From an uncultured Rickettsiales bacterium (GTDB taxonomy: Bacteria; Pseudomonadota; Alphaproteobacteria; Rickettsiales; UBA1997), in contig CAKVGI010000001.1 of NCBI GenBank assembly GCA_934747265.1, forward strand, positions 43,123 to 107,122: 64,000 nucleotides of DNA, in the 5' to 3' direction. Both the position numbers and the translations under genes were made by a program. Positions 29,980 through 39,412 of this stretch are shown one piece after another. Under the pieces are notes generated by a model. The model was given only the letters and a program-made list of their open reading frames with translations, was not told the DNA's origin and did not search any database. Positions within the stretch are counted from its first letter, which is position 1. Every line of letters starts with the position of its first letter.

Positions 29980-31053
29980 TTAATTAAGAAAAACATAAAT
30001 TCCATCATTTTTTTCACTTACAATAAAACCATAATCTTTTAAAGATTTAATTAATGATGCTATATCAACATCTTTAACACATTTAATTGTAAAAATCGCT
30101 AAGTTTTTACTAATCATTTTTAAATTTATTTCTGCTATATTTTCGTTTATTGATAAATTATTTTTAACATTAATAAAATCTTGCAAAGAAGAAATTGGAG
30201 CGTAGACATTAATATAACCATCATCATTATCCACTATATTAAAAGCTGTTTTTTCTGGATTATTATTGGAGAGATTATTTATATATTCCATTATCTCTAT
30301 TCCAGCATTTATATAGTCAACATCAATATTTTTATTGTTTAATTGGTATGTTAGATATGCGTTTGTAGTTTTATTATTATTTAAAACATAAATTTTTGTA
30401 TCTATTATGTTAGATTGTTTATTTTCTTCACTAACTACTACAACTATATTGTTTGTATTGTATATTTTATTTAGTTTATTAAAGTTTCCAATTTTAGGCT
30501 TAAAAAAGAAATCTTTTTCTATTAAATTTCTTGTTAAGAAATCATCCTCTATCACAAATATATTATTATAGTTGTCAATATTTTTATTGAATGATTTTAT
30601 CCATCTGTTATTTTTTTCCCATAAATAAATTTCGCCATTTTCCCTTACTGCTGGCACTATAAGATAACTATTAAAATAAGGAGAGTATTTACTTATTTTA
30701 TATTTGTTTAATGTAAATTTAAGATATTCTGGGCTAAATTCAAACGTTAAGTTTGCGGAATATGAATTATTTGTAATTTTTTCATTTTTTATTTGCATTG
30801 ATCTTAACATTTGCGAAATCTCATTATCATTTATCATAATACCATTACTGGTATCAATATTTAATCTCCTTAATATTGTATTAAAAGCTTCCCTTTGACC
30901 ATATTGCATAGCTTTTTTTCTAGCTGTTGTAGCATCTTTATCAATACGACTAATAATAACATTATCAACAAAGAAATCATTTGTATCTTGTTGTGCGAAT
31001 ACTGTCATTGAAAAAAATAAAAAGATTAAAGTAAATATTTTTTTCATAAACAA
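29980..31053 (-). CDS. DUF2066-domain periplasmic protein
   Basis: The 357-residue protein has a signal peptide (to VFAQ). A DUF2066-type N-terminal domain follows with DATTARKKAMQYGQREAFNTILRRLNID, characteristic of this alpha/gammaproteobacterial family. The rest is beta-rich, with an Asn-rich middle. The role is unknown. Its placement ahead of the AI-2E-type permease matches other alphaproteobacteria. There the next gene is often the DnaA regulator HdaA, which is absent here and replaced in position by a MerR regulator. Confidence 0.75.
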   Translation of the reverse strand: MFMKKIFTLIFLFFSMTVFAQQDTNDFFVDNVIISRIDKDATTARKKAMQYGQREAFNTILRRLNIDTSNGIMINDNEISQMLRSMQIKNEKITNNSYSANLTFEFSPEYLKFTLNKYKISKYSPYFNSYLIVPAVRENGEIYLWEKNNRWIKSFNKNIDNYNNIFVIEDDFLTRNLIEKDFFFKPKIGNFNKLNKIYNTNNIVVVVSEENKQSNIIDTKIYVLNNNKTTNAYLTYQLNNKNIDVDYINAGIEIMEYINNLSNNNPEKTAFNIVDNDDGYINVYAPISSLQDFINVKNNLSINENIAEINLKMISKNLAIFTIKCVKDVDIASLIKSLKDYGFIVSEKNDGIYVFLN

Positions 31054-31194
31054 AATTTATTTTTCCCTAAATAAAAATATAAAATACATTTTAATAAAAA
31101 TAAAGATTTTTTTGATTTATTTATCATAATATATATTATATTTGGCAAAATATGGTATTAAATAATAAATATGATAAGGTATTGGAAACAGTAT

Positions 31195-32031
31195 TTATAT
31201 CAGGCAAAATTTAGCAATCATTTTTAATATATCAATGCTTTCTCTATTTTTCCATACAAACTTAATAGAATCTAGATTATCAAAACATTCTTTAACTAAA
31301 TCTTCTATCAATATTTTTGTCTGATCTTTATATTCTTCTTGTATCTCTTTATCCTCTAAGTCGTCTTTGAGTTGGAAAGCTTTACCAAAATTAATGGAAT
31401 AATCTATTAAACGTTCCATATCATCAAAATCCGCTTTTCCTAAAATACAACCTATCTCAACGCAAGCTTTGAATAAATATCCTGTTTTATAAGTATTAAT
31501 TCTTTCTGCTTCGGCAAAAGTCTTTGCTTTATTTTCTTTTTCAAATCTCATATCAAGTGATTGTCCTAAACACATACCTTTATAGCCAACAGCTTTTGAT
31601 AATGCTAAAACGATTCTGCATTTTTCTTCATCTGTTATGTGTGTTGTTTTTGAAATTATTGTTTCAAAAGCTAGCGATAATAGACTATCACCTGCCAATA
31701 AAGCATCGTATTCGTTAAATTTTTTATGACATGTAAGTTCATTTCTTCTATAATCATCATTATCCATACAAGGTAAATCATCATGAATTAATGAAAATAT
31801 ATGTACCATTTCAACCGCGCAAGCAATAGTAATTAAATCATTAATGTCTAAATCTACAAATATTTTAGCACTTTCTATTACAAGTAATGGTCTTAATCTT
31901 TTTCCGCTACATAATAGACTATATCTAATAGCTTGCGTTAAAATTTCACTATCTTCTGGTACTAACTCATTTAATTTCTCAAAAACTATCTTTTGAGTTC
32001 GGCTAATCGCCTCCTCTAATTCCTTTTGCAT
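31195..32031 (-). CDS. ispA: Polyprenyl (farnesyl) diphosphate synthase
   Basis: The 278-residue protein is a trans-prenyltransferase. The first aspartate-rich motif is D84-D85-L-P-C-M-D90-N-D, the second is near KDDLED, and GKRLRPLL lies at 43-50. The insertion of two residues in the first motif is the bacterial FPP synthase type. It condenses DMAPP/IPP to farnesyl diphosphate in the cytoplasm, feeding undecaprenyl phosphate and quinones. The C-terminus is a little short compared with the usual 290-300 residues. Six bases separate its stop region from the nitroreductase gene upstream. Confidence 0.9.
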   Translation of the reverse strand: MQKELEEAISRTQKIVFEKLNELVPEDSEILTQAIRYSLLCSGKRLRPLLVIESAKIFVDLDINDLITIACAVEMVHIFSLIHDDLPCMDNDDYRRNELTCHKKFNEYDALLAGDSLLSLAFETIISKTTHITDEEKCRIVLALSKAVGYKGMCLGQSLDMRFEKENKAKTFAEAERINTYKTGYLFKACVEIGCILGKADFDDMERLIDYSINFGKAFQLKDDLEDKEIQEEYKDQTKILIEDLVKECFDNLDSIKFVWKNRESIDILKMIAKFCLI

Positions 32032-32036
32032 TTATA

Positions 32037-32564
32037 TTACCACTTATTATTGTGAACTTTTGTTATATCAAAATAATTTCTTTCTTCAAAAGGTACATTT
32101 GAATATCCGAATACAATTAATGAATGTGGAATAATATTTTCTGGCAAATTAAAGAGTTTTTTATAATCGTTTATCATTTCATCACCAGAAATTCCCGTCC
32201 ATACACTGCCTATATTTAATGCGCAAGATGCTAAAAGCATATTTTGTATACAAGCGGAACAATCTATTTTCCAATAGTCCAAATAACTAGCATCAGTATC
32301 TCCGCATACTAATACGGAAAAAGGTGATTGCAACGTCATTTGTGCATATTTTGATATTTTAACTACCTCTTGTTTAATTTTTTCATCAGTTATTAATATA
32401 AATCTCCATGGTTGCTTATTCATAGCGCTAGGAGCAGTCATTCCAGCTGATAAAATTGTATTAATATCATTTTCTGAAATTTGGTTATTGTTGAATTGTC
32501 TTATACTCCTTCTCTTATGTATGTTTTTGATTATTTCCATAGTATATCCTATATTATTAACCAT
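32037..32564 (-). CDS. Nitroreductase-family FMN protein
   Basis: The 175-residue protein matches the NfsB/FRase I-like nitroreductase fold: NIHKRRSIRQFNNNQISENDINTILSAGMTAPSAMNKQPWRFILIT is the FMN-binding start. IGSVWTGI and an ending near FGYSNVPFEERNYFD fit too. These flavoproteins reduce nitro compounds or quinones with NAD(P)H. The natural substrate is unknown. It is shorter than most family members (about 190-220). The ATG eight codons on (MEIIKNIHKRRS, 32540) fits the family start as well as the chosen one. Confidence 0.85.
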   Translation of the reverse strand: MVNNIGYTMEIIKNIHKRRSIRQFNNNQISENDINTILSAGMTAPSAMNKQPWRFILITDEKIKQEVVKISKYAQMTLQSPFSVLVCGDTDASYLDYWKIDCSACIQNMLLASCALNIGSVWTGISGDEMINDYKKLFNLPENIIPHSLIVFGYSNVPFEERNYFDITKVHNNKW

Positions 32565-32663
32565 ACCAACATTTTGAAATTTTTAATTTAGTTTGCAAGA
32601 AAAAATTTGATTTTATTTTTCTATAATTATAATATTATTCTTAATTAGAAAATTTTTTAAAAT

Positions 32664-33737
32664 ATGAGTTTTTTTGATAGGTTAAATGATTTAGTTGATA
32701 AATATAATAGTTTAAGTGAGAAGTTGTTGCAACCAGATTTAAGTGGTGAAGAAATTGTTAAATTTTCCAAAGAACATTCAAACTTAGAACCAATAGTTGA
32801 AAAAATTAATGAATATAAAAAATCTGAAAAAGATTTAGAAGGTTGCGAAGAGATGTTAAAAGAGGAATTGGATTCCGAAACAAAGAAGATGGTTGAAGAT
32901 GAAATTGGAGAATTAAGAAAAAATATACCAATTTTAAAAAGAGAAATTGAGATTTTGCTTTTACCTAAAGATGAAGCTGATGAGAAAAATGCTATTCTTG
33001 AAATAAGGGCTGGTACTGGTGGTGAAGAGGCGTCTTTATTTGGAGGTGTATTATTTAAAATGTATCAAAAATATGCTGAAAGAAATGGTTGGAAGTTTGA
33101 AGTTATGGATATTAATGAAAGCGATTTAGGTGGTGTAAAAGAAGCTACAATTTCCATAAAAGGTCAAAATGTTTTTAAAAAATTAAAATTTGAGTCTGGT
33201 GGGCATAGAGTTCAAAGAGTACCAGAAACCGAGCAAAAAGGTAGAGTACATACTTCCGCTGCTACTGTTGCCGTGTTGCCAGAAGCAGAAGAGGTTGATA
33301 TTAAAATTGAAGATAAAGATTTAAGAATTGATATTTGTAGAGCTAGTGGCCCTGGTGGACAAGGTGTTAATACGACTGATAGCGCTGTTAGAATTACACA
33401 TTTACCTACTGGTATTGTAGTTCAGCAACAGGATGAAAGATCGCAACATAAGAATATGGATAAAGCTATGAAAATATTGCGTTCAAAGTTATATGATTTA
33501 GAAAGAAGTAAAAAAGATGCAGAAAGAGCAGAAAACAGAAAAGAACAAATAGGAAGTGGCGATAGATCTGAAAAAATTAGGACTTACAATTATCCACAAG
33601 GTAGGGTAACAGATCATAGAATTAATTTAACTTTATACAAATTAGAGCAAATTACAAATGAAGGCGATTTAGATGAAATCGTGAATGCTTTAATTTCTGA
33701 TGAAGAAGCAAGAAAATTATCCGAGAATAATGAATAA
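32664..33737 (+). CDS. prfA: Peptide chain release factor 1
   Basis: The 357-residue protein is class I release factor RF1. The catalytic GGQ is at 231-233 within [19 protein letters not shown]. The stop-codon-reading tripeptide region reads P187-E-T189. [12 protein letters not shown] lies at 115-125. RF1 releases peptides at UAA and UAG on the ribosome. The length and start are typical. In alphaproteobacteria prfA is often followed by prmC; here an RNHCP-domain gene overlaps its stop instead. Confidence 0.97.
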   Translation: MSFFDRLNDLVDKYNSLSEKLLQPDLSGEEIVKFSKEHSNLEPIVEKINEYKKSEKDLEGCEEMLKEELDSETKKMVEDEIGELRKNIPILKREIEILLLPKDEADEKNAILEIRAGTGGEEASLFGGVLFKMYQKYAERNGWKFEVMDINESDLGGVKEATISIKGQNVFKKLKFESGGHRVQRVPETEQKGRVHTSAATVAVLPEAEEVDIKIEDKDLRIDICRASGPGGQGVNTTDSAVRITHLPTGIVVQQQDERSQHKNMDKAMKILRSKLYDLERSKKDAERAENRKEQIGSGDRSEKIRTYNYPQGRVTDHRINLTLYKLEQITNEGDLDEIVNALISDEEARKLSENNE

Positions 33738-34038
33738 AGCTATGAAAAAATTTGCAAGAAAAATTGAGGATTTTATTTGCGAAAATTGTGGTAAAAAAAT
33801 TATAGGCAATGGTTATACTAATCATTGCCCATTTTGTCTATATTCAAAGCATGTAGATATTAATCCCGGTGATAGAGCTTGCGAGTGTGGGGGATTAATG
33901 AAACCTATTGAAATTCAACAAAAAAATGGTAATTTTGTTATTTTGCATAAATGTGAAAAATGTGGTTTTGAAAGAAAAAATAAAGTTCAAGAAAATGATG
34001 ATTTAAATAAAATTATAGAAATAAGTAAGTATTTATAA
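33730..34038 (+). CDS. RNHCP-domain zinc protein
   Basis: The protein of about 102 residues matches the RNHCP domain: [46 protein letters not shown]. The name-giving R-N-H-C-P reads T-N-H-C-P here. Paired cysteines (CENC, HCPFC, CEC, CEKC) suggest one or two structural zinc sites. The function of the family is unknown. An ATG at 33730 overlaps the prfA stop (ATGAATAA); one at 33742 is also possible. An upstream ATG at 33700 would lie fully inside prfA and is less likely. Confidence 0.85.
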   Translation: MNKAMKKFARKIEDFICENCGKKIIGNGYTNHCPFCLYSKHVDINPGDRACECGGLMKPIEIQQKNGNFVILHKCEKCGFERKNKVQENDDLNKIIEISKYL

Positions 34039-34158
34039 TTTTGTTTATTTTTTTATTAAAAAACTGAAAACTGAATAGAAATTCTATTAAAAATTATTGA
34101 AATTAAAATAATTAATAATATATTTTGGTTATGATATATTATTTATTTTTTTATTTTT

Positions 34159-34917
34159 ATGAGTAATAATAAAAAGGTTGAGGATAATAAAGTTAAAAAT
34201 AATTTAGATAAAGGACATAGGGAAAGATTAAGAGAACATATAATTAAAGATTATAGCACAATAACAAAGGAAAAGATTTTTGAATATTTTTTGTGTCATT
34301 GTATTCCAAGAAGGGATACTAGACTTTTAGCTAAAACTATTTTAGATAAGGTTAATGGGAGTTTTAGAACACTAATGAATAAAGATTATAATTATTTAAA
34401 AAATTCGCTCAAACTTTCAGATAATGTAATAGCATCAATTTTTACTTTCAGAAAAATAATAAATTTTATATATGATGAAGAGTTTGAAGAAGATTTAGAT
34501 CTAGAAAAATTAGATTCTAGAAGAAAAATAGCAAAATATTTACAAAGAGAAATAGGTTCCAAGGATACAGAATATATATTTACTTTATTTTTAAGTTCAA
34601 ATCAAACTTTAATAGAAAAAAGAATTTTTGGTGATAAAAATAATAGTTTTATAAATTTCGATGTTGGAGAGATCATAAACACAGCGTTAAATAATAATGC
34701 AAGATATATAGTGCTAGCTCATAATCATCCATCTAACAATATTCAACCATCACAGGAAGATATTATTGCAACATCAAAGTTTGAAAATGCAATAAAGACT
34801 ATTAATAAATTTGAACTTATAGATCATATAATAGTTGGAAAAAATAAATATTTTAGTTTTTATGATAATAATTTATTATCAAACTCATTGAATATTAATA
34901 AAAAAATGAAAAAATGA
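34159..34917 (+). CDS. radC: RadC-family (JAMM-domain) protein
   Basis: The 252-residue protein has a hydrophilic start and a helix-hairpin-helix-like helical half (about 15-120). A JAMM/MPN+ metal-site domain follows with ARYIVLAHNHPSNNIQPSQED, which supplies His-x-His and the distal Asp. RadC proteins were once called DNA repair factors but their reaction is unproven. Many sit near mobile or competence loci. The stop overlaps the start of the pilin-like gene by four bases, linking it to the pilin-LamG gene downstream. Confidence 0.9.
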   Translation: MSNNKKVEDNKVKNNLDKGHRERLREHIIKDYSTITKEKIFEYFLCHCIPRRDTRLLAKTILDKVNGSFRTLMNKDYNYLKNSLKLSDNVIASIFTFRKIINFIYDEEFEEDLDLEKLDSRRKIAKYLQREIGSKDTEYIFTLFLSSNQTLIEKRIFGDKNNSFINFDVGEIINTALNNNARYIVLAHNHPSNNIQPSQEDIIATSKFENAIKTINKFELIDHIIVGKNKYFSFYDNNLLSNSLNINKKMKK

Positions 34918-35645
34918 AAAAAAATAATTATAAAAAAGGATTTTCTTTAATTGAATTAACAATAGTAGTCGTTATTATGTCTCTACTATTTGTTGTTTTT
35001 TCTGTTTCTGAAAGAGTTGTTGAGAATGGAAGACTAATTAATGCTATAAATTTAACGGCACAACAACCTAATATTATAGAAAATAATAAATTGGCATTAT
35101 GGTTAGAAACATCAATGTCTAGTAGAGAAAAAAAAGACGGTTATAAAGTATTGGATTGGGATGATTTAAGTAAAAATAAGATTTTATTTATGGCATCAGA
35201 TAGTCAACATTATCAAACTTTTGAAGAAAAGCGAACTTTTCCCGGTATAAAATCAGTTTATTTTAATGGACATAATCCAATGGTATCTAAAAAATCTCTC
35301 AATCTTTTGGCTTATACAATATTTGTTGTAAGTAAACCGGAGAGCGATAATACTGGAACAATAATTCAGTCTGGTTTTAAAATTACGGCGCATGACGTAA
35401 AAGATTCACTTATTACTGTTATTAGAAATGATGGACATAGTAAGAGTATAAAAAAAGGTCTTAAAAAAGAATTTGTTGATATAGGACAGGGCGGTGATAA
35501 CTTTAATGATAGACCAGAGAAAGTTGTAATTGGAGATAATGGATTTGAAGGAGAGATATTTGAGATAATAGTATTTGATAGTGCTCTTGATGATGATGAT
35601 GTTAATAAGATTGAAAAATATTTATACCGAAAATATATTAATTAG
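34914..35645 (+). CDS. Prepilin-like protein with a LamG-like domain
   Basis: The 243-residue protein has a type IV prepilin signal: basic KKNNYKKG, then F-S-L-I-E-L and a hydrophobic helix (to about residue 30) with the conserved Glu at +5 after the cleavage glycine. The rest is beta-rich. LALWLETS, GIKSVYFNGHN and the ending FEGEIFEIIVFDSALDDDDVNKIEKYLYRKY are typical of a LamG/concanavalin-like domain. Such proteins could be minor pilins or pseudopilins exposed at the surface. The 4-base overlap with radC indicates coupling. No pilus assembly genes are in the window. Confidence 0.8.
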   Translation: MKKNNYKKGFSLIELTIVVVIMSLLFVVFSVSERVVENGRLINAINLTAQQPNIIENNKLALWLETSMSSREKKDGYKVLDWDDLSKNKILFMASDSQHYQTFEEKRTFPGIKSVYFNGHNPMVSKKSLNLLAYTIFVVSKPESDNTGTIIQSGFKITAHDVKDSLITVIRNDGHSKSIKKGLKKEFVDIGQGGDNFNDRPEKVVIGDNGFEGEIFEIIVFDSALDDDDVNKIEKYLYRKYIN

Positions 35646-35656
35646 TATTTAATTAT

Positions 35657-36181
35657 ATGAATATATTAAGAATTTTACACAAAAAAATAGCGGAATTACT
35701 TATAAATGGTAAATTTCAAGTATTTTTGATATTTGTGTTTTTTCTGATTATAGGTTTAAAACATATAAAAAATGATTTACCTAAAAATGATAAGAATTTA
35801 TCAATTCATCGTATTCAAAATGAATTAATGACTAAAATAATAAAAAATAATCCACAAGTTATCAGTGAATTGACAGAAAATAATTCTCAAAGAAAATTAA
35901 ACAATCTTGATATTGTACAAATGGGTGATGAAGTAAAAATAGAGATGATAATTTTAAATTTAGATAATCAATATCAACAATCTCAACGTATTTTGGACTA
36001 TATAAAAATAGGTGATGATGATGTTTTGACAAAATATTTAATAGATAAGAAAATAGGTAATGAAATAACAATTTCCGCAAAAGAAATTGCTAAACAATCA
36101 AGAGATTTCATGATGGGAGGACTTGATAATTTAAACATATTCTATAAAATTAAAATATTAAGCATAAACGAGAAAAAGTAA
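35657..36181 (+). CDS. Unknown single-pass membrane protein
   Basis: The 174-residue protein has one transmembrane helix (about 20-35) and a periplasmic or cytoplasmic part of 130 residues. No family is recognised. The segment MGDEVKIEMIILNLDN followed by GDDDVLTKYLIDKKIGNEITI faintly recalls an FKBP-type prolyl isomerase fold (G-D-x-V, then a G-x-E-I turn). The key aromatic residues are missing, so this is a weak guess. It sits 11 bases after the pilin-LamG gene and one base before dgkA. Confidence 0.5.
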   Translation: MNILRILHKKIAELLINGKFQVFLIFVFFLIIGLKHIKNDLPKNDKNLSIHRIQNELMTKIIKNNPQVISELTENNSQRKLNNLDIVQMGDEVKIEMIILNLDNQYQQSQRILDYIKIGDDDVLTKYLIDKKIGNEITISAKEIAKQSRDFMMGGLDNLNIFYKIKILSINEKK

Positions 36182-36182
36182 T

Positions 36183-36593
36183 ATGAAACGAAGTAAAAAA
36201 GGGATAAAGAGAATATTGAATGCATTTAAATTTTCATATGATGGTTTTATAGCTACTTTTAAATCAGAAGAAGCATTTAGGCAAGACATATTGGTTTTTG
36301 TTATATTTATGCCAATAGCAATATTATTGGATATTTCAATAGTAGAAAAGATGTTTTTATTTAGTACTTTATTTTTAGTGATTTTAGCGGAACTCATAAA
36401 TACTGCTATAGAAATGACAATAGATAGAATATCAGAGGAACTGCATCCTTTATCAAAAATTGCAAAAGATATTGGAAGTTGTATAGTTCTTGTGTCTTTT
36501 ATTTATATGATTTTGATATGGAGTATTATTTTACTTAATAATAAAGTTATTGTAAATCATTTTTTTCATAAAATTCTATTACTTTTTTGTTAG
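36183..36593 (+). CDS. dgkA: Diacylglycerol kinase DgkA
   Basis: The 136-residue integral membrane enzyme has three transmembrane helices. The family core is ELINTAIEMTIDRISEELHPLSKIAKDIGSCIVL, containing the catalytic Glu and Asn of ELxNTAIE. It phosphorylates diacylglycerol to phosphatidic acid and recycles lipid from envelope glycan synthesis. The C-terminal 15-20 residues are longer than usual and overlap the convergent PIF1 gene by 47 bases. Confidence 0.92.
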   Translation: MKRSKKGIKRILNAFKFSYDGFIATFKSEEAFRQDILVFVIFMPIAILLDISIVEKMFLFSTLFLVILAELINTAIEMTIDRISEELHPLSKIAKDIGSCIVLVSFIYMILIWSIILLNNKVIVNHFFHKILLLFC

Positions 36594-37821
36594 CTTTTAC
36601 ATTATTTATATTAAAACTCTCTATAAAAAGACCATTTAAACTCTTAACTCTTGAAATAGCAACATAAACTTGTCCTTCAGCAAAAGCGTTGCCTAAACTA
36701 CATCTAACTTTTTCTATTGTCATACCCTGCGATTTATGAACCGTAATAGCCCAAGCTAATATTAAAGGTATTTGTCTCATAACGGCTTCAACTTCTAATT
36801 GAGCTGTATTTTCGTTAAATTTTTCAACACACCATTCTTCCGGCGATATTGTAATTAAAGAACCGTTTGTAAATTCAACAACTGGATAGCCTTTTTTATT
36901 ATCAAAAGATCTAATAACTCCAATAGAACCATTCATTACACCTTCTTTTGCGTATGTATTTTTTAACATCATAACTTGTGCGCCAAGTTTTAAAGTAAGA
37001 TTTTCGGGAGCTATACAGTTTTTCTTTAAAAATTCAATTTTTTCTGGTTTGCCATCAAACTTTGCTTTGTATGTTTTTTCTTGCGTATCTAAATCTTTCA
37101 ATTTGTTTAAATTGATTCTTTCAATTTGTATATTGTGCGTTCCTAGTATTGTAGCCTCAAAAACTTTATCAAAATCTTCTTTTTTAAACCTACTTCTTAA
37201 AAGTTCAATATCATGTTTTGTAATTTGACCAAATCTTAAATTATTAAGCATATTTACTAATTCCGTATCTGATTGCCTAAAAATATCTTTTAATACAATC
37301 ATTTCAATATCAGCTTCTTGCCATGCTTCACTTTCAAAACAAAAAAATGTTTCTTGTGAGATTTTACTTACTGGTGGTAATTGTAAAAAATCACCAAATA
37401 ATATTAATTGAATACCACCAAACGGATCTTGATTATTTCTAACCGCTTTTAATAAATTATTTAATAAATCAAAAATATGTGCTGGAATCATTGATATTTC
37501 GTCAATTGCTAGCATTTTTGCTGCTCTTAATTTTTTTCTCATATGGGTTCCTTTTACAGAACATATATTTCTTAATATTTCGTTAAGTGGTAAATTACCT
37601 AAACCTAAACCAGCCCAAGAGTGCAAAGTTTGTCCACCAACATTAATAGCCGAAATACCAGTAGAAGCTGTAATATGTAAACTATTATCTCTATATTCAG
37701 TCTTAATATAATTGAGTAAATAAGATTTACCAGTTCCTGCGGGACCTGTAATAAAAACATTTCTTCCTTTTGCTATTTCGTCAATAGCTAGTCTTTGTGA
37801 TTCTGATAATGATAAATACAC
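36547..37821 (-). CDS. PIF1/RecD-like DNA helicase
   Basis: The protein of about 424 residues is a superfamily 1 helicase of PIF1 type. It has the Walker A GPAGTGKS, motif II DEISM, GGQTLHSWAGLGLG, a middle FGDFLQLPP, and motifs V/VI AWAITVHKSQGMT...GQVYVAISRVKSLNGL. PIF1 helicases unwind DNA 5'-3' and act at G-quadruplexes and stalled forks. I prefer the GTG at 37821. The ATG at 37914 would add 31 residues of low-complexity sequence without family counterpart and leave only 48 bases for a divergent promoter. Confidence 0.85.
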   Translation of the reverse strand: MYLSLSESQRLAIDEIAKGRNVFITGPAGTGKSYLLNYIKTEYRDNSLHITASTGISAINVGGQTLHSWAGLGLGNLPLNEILRNICSVKGTHMRKKLRAAKMLAIDEISMIPAHIFDLLNNLLKAVRNNQDPFGGIQLILFGDFLQLPPVSKISQETFFCFESEAWQEADIEMIVLKDIFRQSDTELVNMLNNLRFGQITKHDIELLRSRFKKEDFDKVFEATILGTHNIQIERINLNKLKDLDTQEKTYKAKFDGKPEKIEFLKKNCIAPENLTLKLGAQVMMLKNTYAKEGVMNGSIGVIRSFDNKKGYPVVEFTNGSLITISPEEWCVEKFNENTAQLEVEAVMRQIPLILAWAITVHKSQGMTIEKVRCSLGNAFAEGQVYVAISRVKSLNGLFIESFNINNVKANKKVIEFYEKNDLQ

Positions 37822-37962
37822 AATAACATAATAAAATTCATCACTATAAAAGTATATTTTTTTATTTAAAAAACAAGAAAAATATAAAATACTGCAATTA
37901 TTTTTTATTGACATTTTTTAAAACTTTATTAGTATCAAGACATTGATAACAAATATTTATTA

Positions 37963-38271
37963 ATGATAAGGACAATACTGGGAATAGCATCCTTAGGAAT
38001 TTATTTTTTTTATAGAAATACAAATTATTTTTATGACGAAGATGTAAAACACATTAAGACTTTTGCATATATAATTGGTATTTTTGCAAACATCATACCA
38101 AGTACATCCTTTTTTGTATTTATAGCAATATTTTTCTTTTTCTTGACAAAAAGTGATTATTTGAAAGATATAACTTTGAGTTTTTTAAGAGGTTATGGAA
38201 CTGGACTTTTATTATTTTTTGCTGTTGCTATATTATTTAGTAGCGTTTTATTACCTATTATAGCAAGATGA
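37963..38271 (+). CDS. Small unknown membrane protein
   Basis: The 102-residue protein has three hydrophobic segments (about 5-17, 35-62 and 77-98), with short charged loops. No family is recognised. Its TGA overlaps the ATG of the RluD gene by four bases (ATGA), so it is translated together with it. The upstream region is shared with the divergent PIF1 gene. Confidence 0.6.
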   Translation: MIRTILGIASLGIYFFYRNTNYFYDEDVKHIKTFAYIIGIFANIIPSTSFFVFIAIFFFFLTKSDYLKDITLSFLRGYGTGLLLFFAVAILFSSVLLPIIAR

Positions 38272-39254
38272 AAAAAGATTTAAAAATTACAATAAAAAAG
38301 GAACAAGAAAAGAATAGAATTGATAAAGTTCTTATGGGGTCTGATATTATAAAAGATTTAAATATAACAAGAAATCAGCTTCAAGAATTTATAAAAAGTG
38401 GTAATTTAAGAAAAGGTTGCGATATTATAACAAATAGTTCTTATAAGGTTAAAGTTGGTGATATTTTTGAACTACTTATTCCAGAAATTATAGAAAAAAA
38501 ATTGCAACCATCCAACATACCGCTTGATATTATATATGAAGACAATGATCTGATTGTTATTAATAAGCAAGCTGGTTTAACAACACATCCTGGTGCTGGA
38601 AATGATGAGAATACGCTTGCAAATGCTCTTCTAAATATTTATGGAAAAGAAAAGCTATCAAAAATTGGTGGTGAATTTAGACCAGGCATTTTACATAGAT
38701 TAGATAAGGATACAAGTGGTTTAATGATTGTTGCAAAAAATGATAAAGCTCATTTAAAACTATCACAACAGTTGCAAACTAGAGAATTAAAAAGATATTA
38801 TATTGCATTTTTATGGGGCGTTATTACTCCATTAAATGGTGATATTGAAGGATATATGGAGAGAAGTAAAACTAATAGGTTAAAAATGGAAATAGTAGAT
38901 AATCCAGAAGCCAGATATTCTTTGACTCACTATAAAACTTTGAAAACATTTTTAAACAATTCTATCTCAAAGGTTGAGTTTAACTTAGAAACAGGAAGAA
39001 CACATCAGATAAGACTTCATTCCAGCTATATAAAACATCCTTTAATAGGAGATTTAATATATGGTGGAAAGACAAGGCATTTAAAAAATGAATATGGTCA
39101 AGAAATCAAAAATATTCTAGATACTTTTCCACGACAAGCTTTACATTCTTACAAAATTAAGTTTTATCAGCCAACAACAAACGAGCTAAAACAATTTGAG
39201 GTTCCATTACCAAAAGATATGCAAAATTTGGAAAATATTTTGATTAAACCATAG
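38268..39254 (+). CDS. rluD: RluD-type 23S rRNA pseudouridine synthase
   Basis: The 328-residue RluA-family enzyme has an N-terminal S4 domain (about 15-70) and HRLDKDTSG at 143-151 with Asp146 as nucleophile. The ending ...GRTHQIRLHSSYIKHPLIGDLIYGG and FPRQALHSYKIKFYQP is typical of RluD. In E. coli RluD modifies positions 1911, 1915 and 1917 in helix 69. RluC/RluD assignment of the two paralogues is by overall similarity and is less certain than the family. Confidence 0.88.
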   Translation: MKKDLKITIKKEQEKNRIDKVLMGSDIIKDLNITRNQLQEFIKSGNLRKGCDIITNSSYKVKVGDIFELLIPEIIEKKLQPSNIPLDIIYEDNDLIVINKQAGLTTHPGAGNDENTLANALLNIYGKEKLSKIGGEFRPGILHRLDKDTSGLMIVAKNDKAHLKLSQQLQTRELKRYYIAFLWGVITPLNGDIEGYMERSKTNRLKMEIVDNPEARYSLTHYKTLKTFLNNSISKVEFNLETGRTHQIRLHSSYIKHPLIGDLIYGGKTRHLKNEYGQEIKNILDTFPRQALHSYKIKFYQPTTNELKQFEVPLPKDMQNLENILIKP

Positions 39255-39412
39255 TTTAAACTATTATTAATATTTAGCCATCTTACGCACAGTAGCACGG
39301 AGGGGATATTGCAATGTTATATGCTAAAAGTTCAGTAAGACAAGAAATATTATTAGTTAAATATTAGTTCTAACTTAAATTATTTATATAAAAATTAGTG
39401 TGCAATAATATT

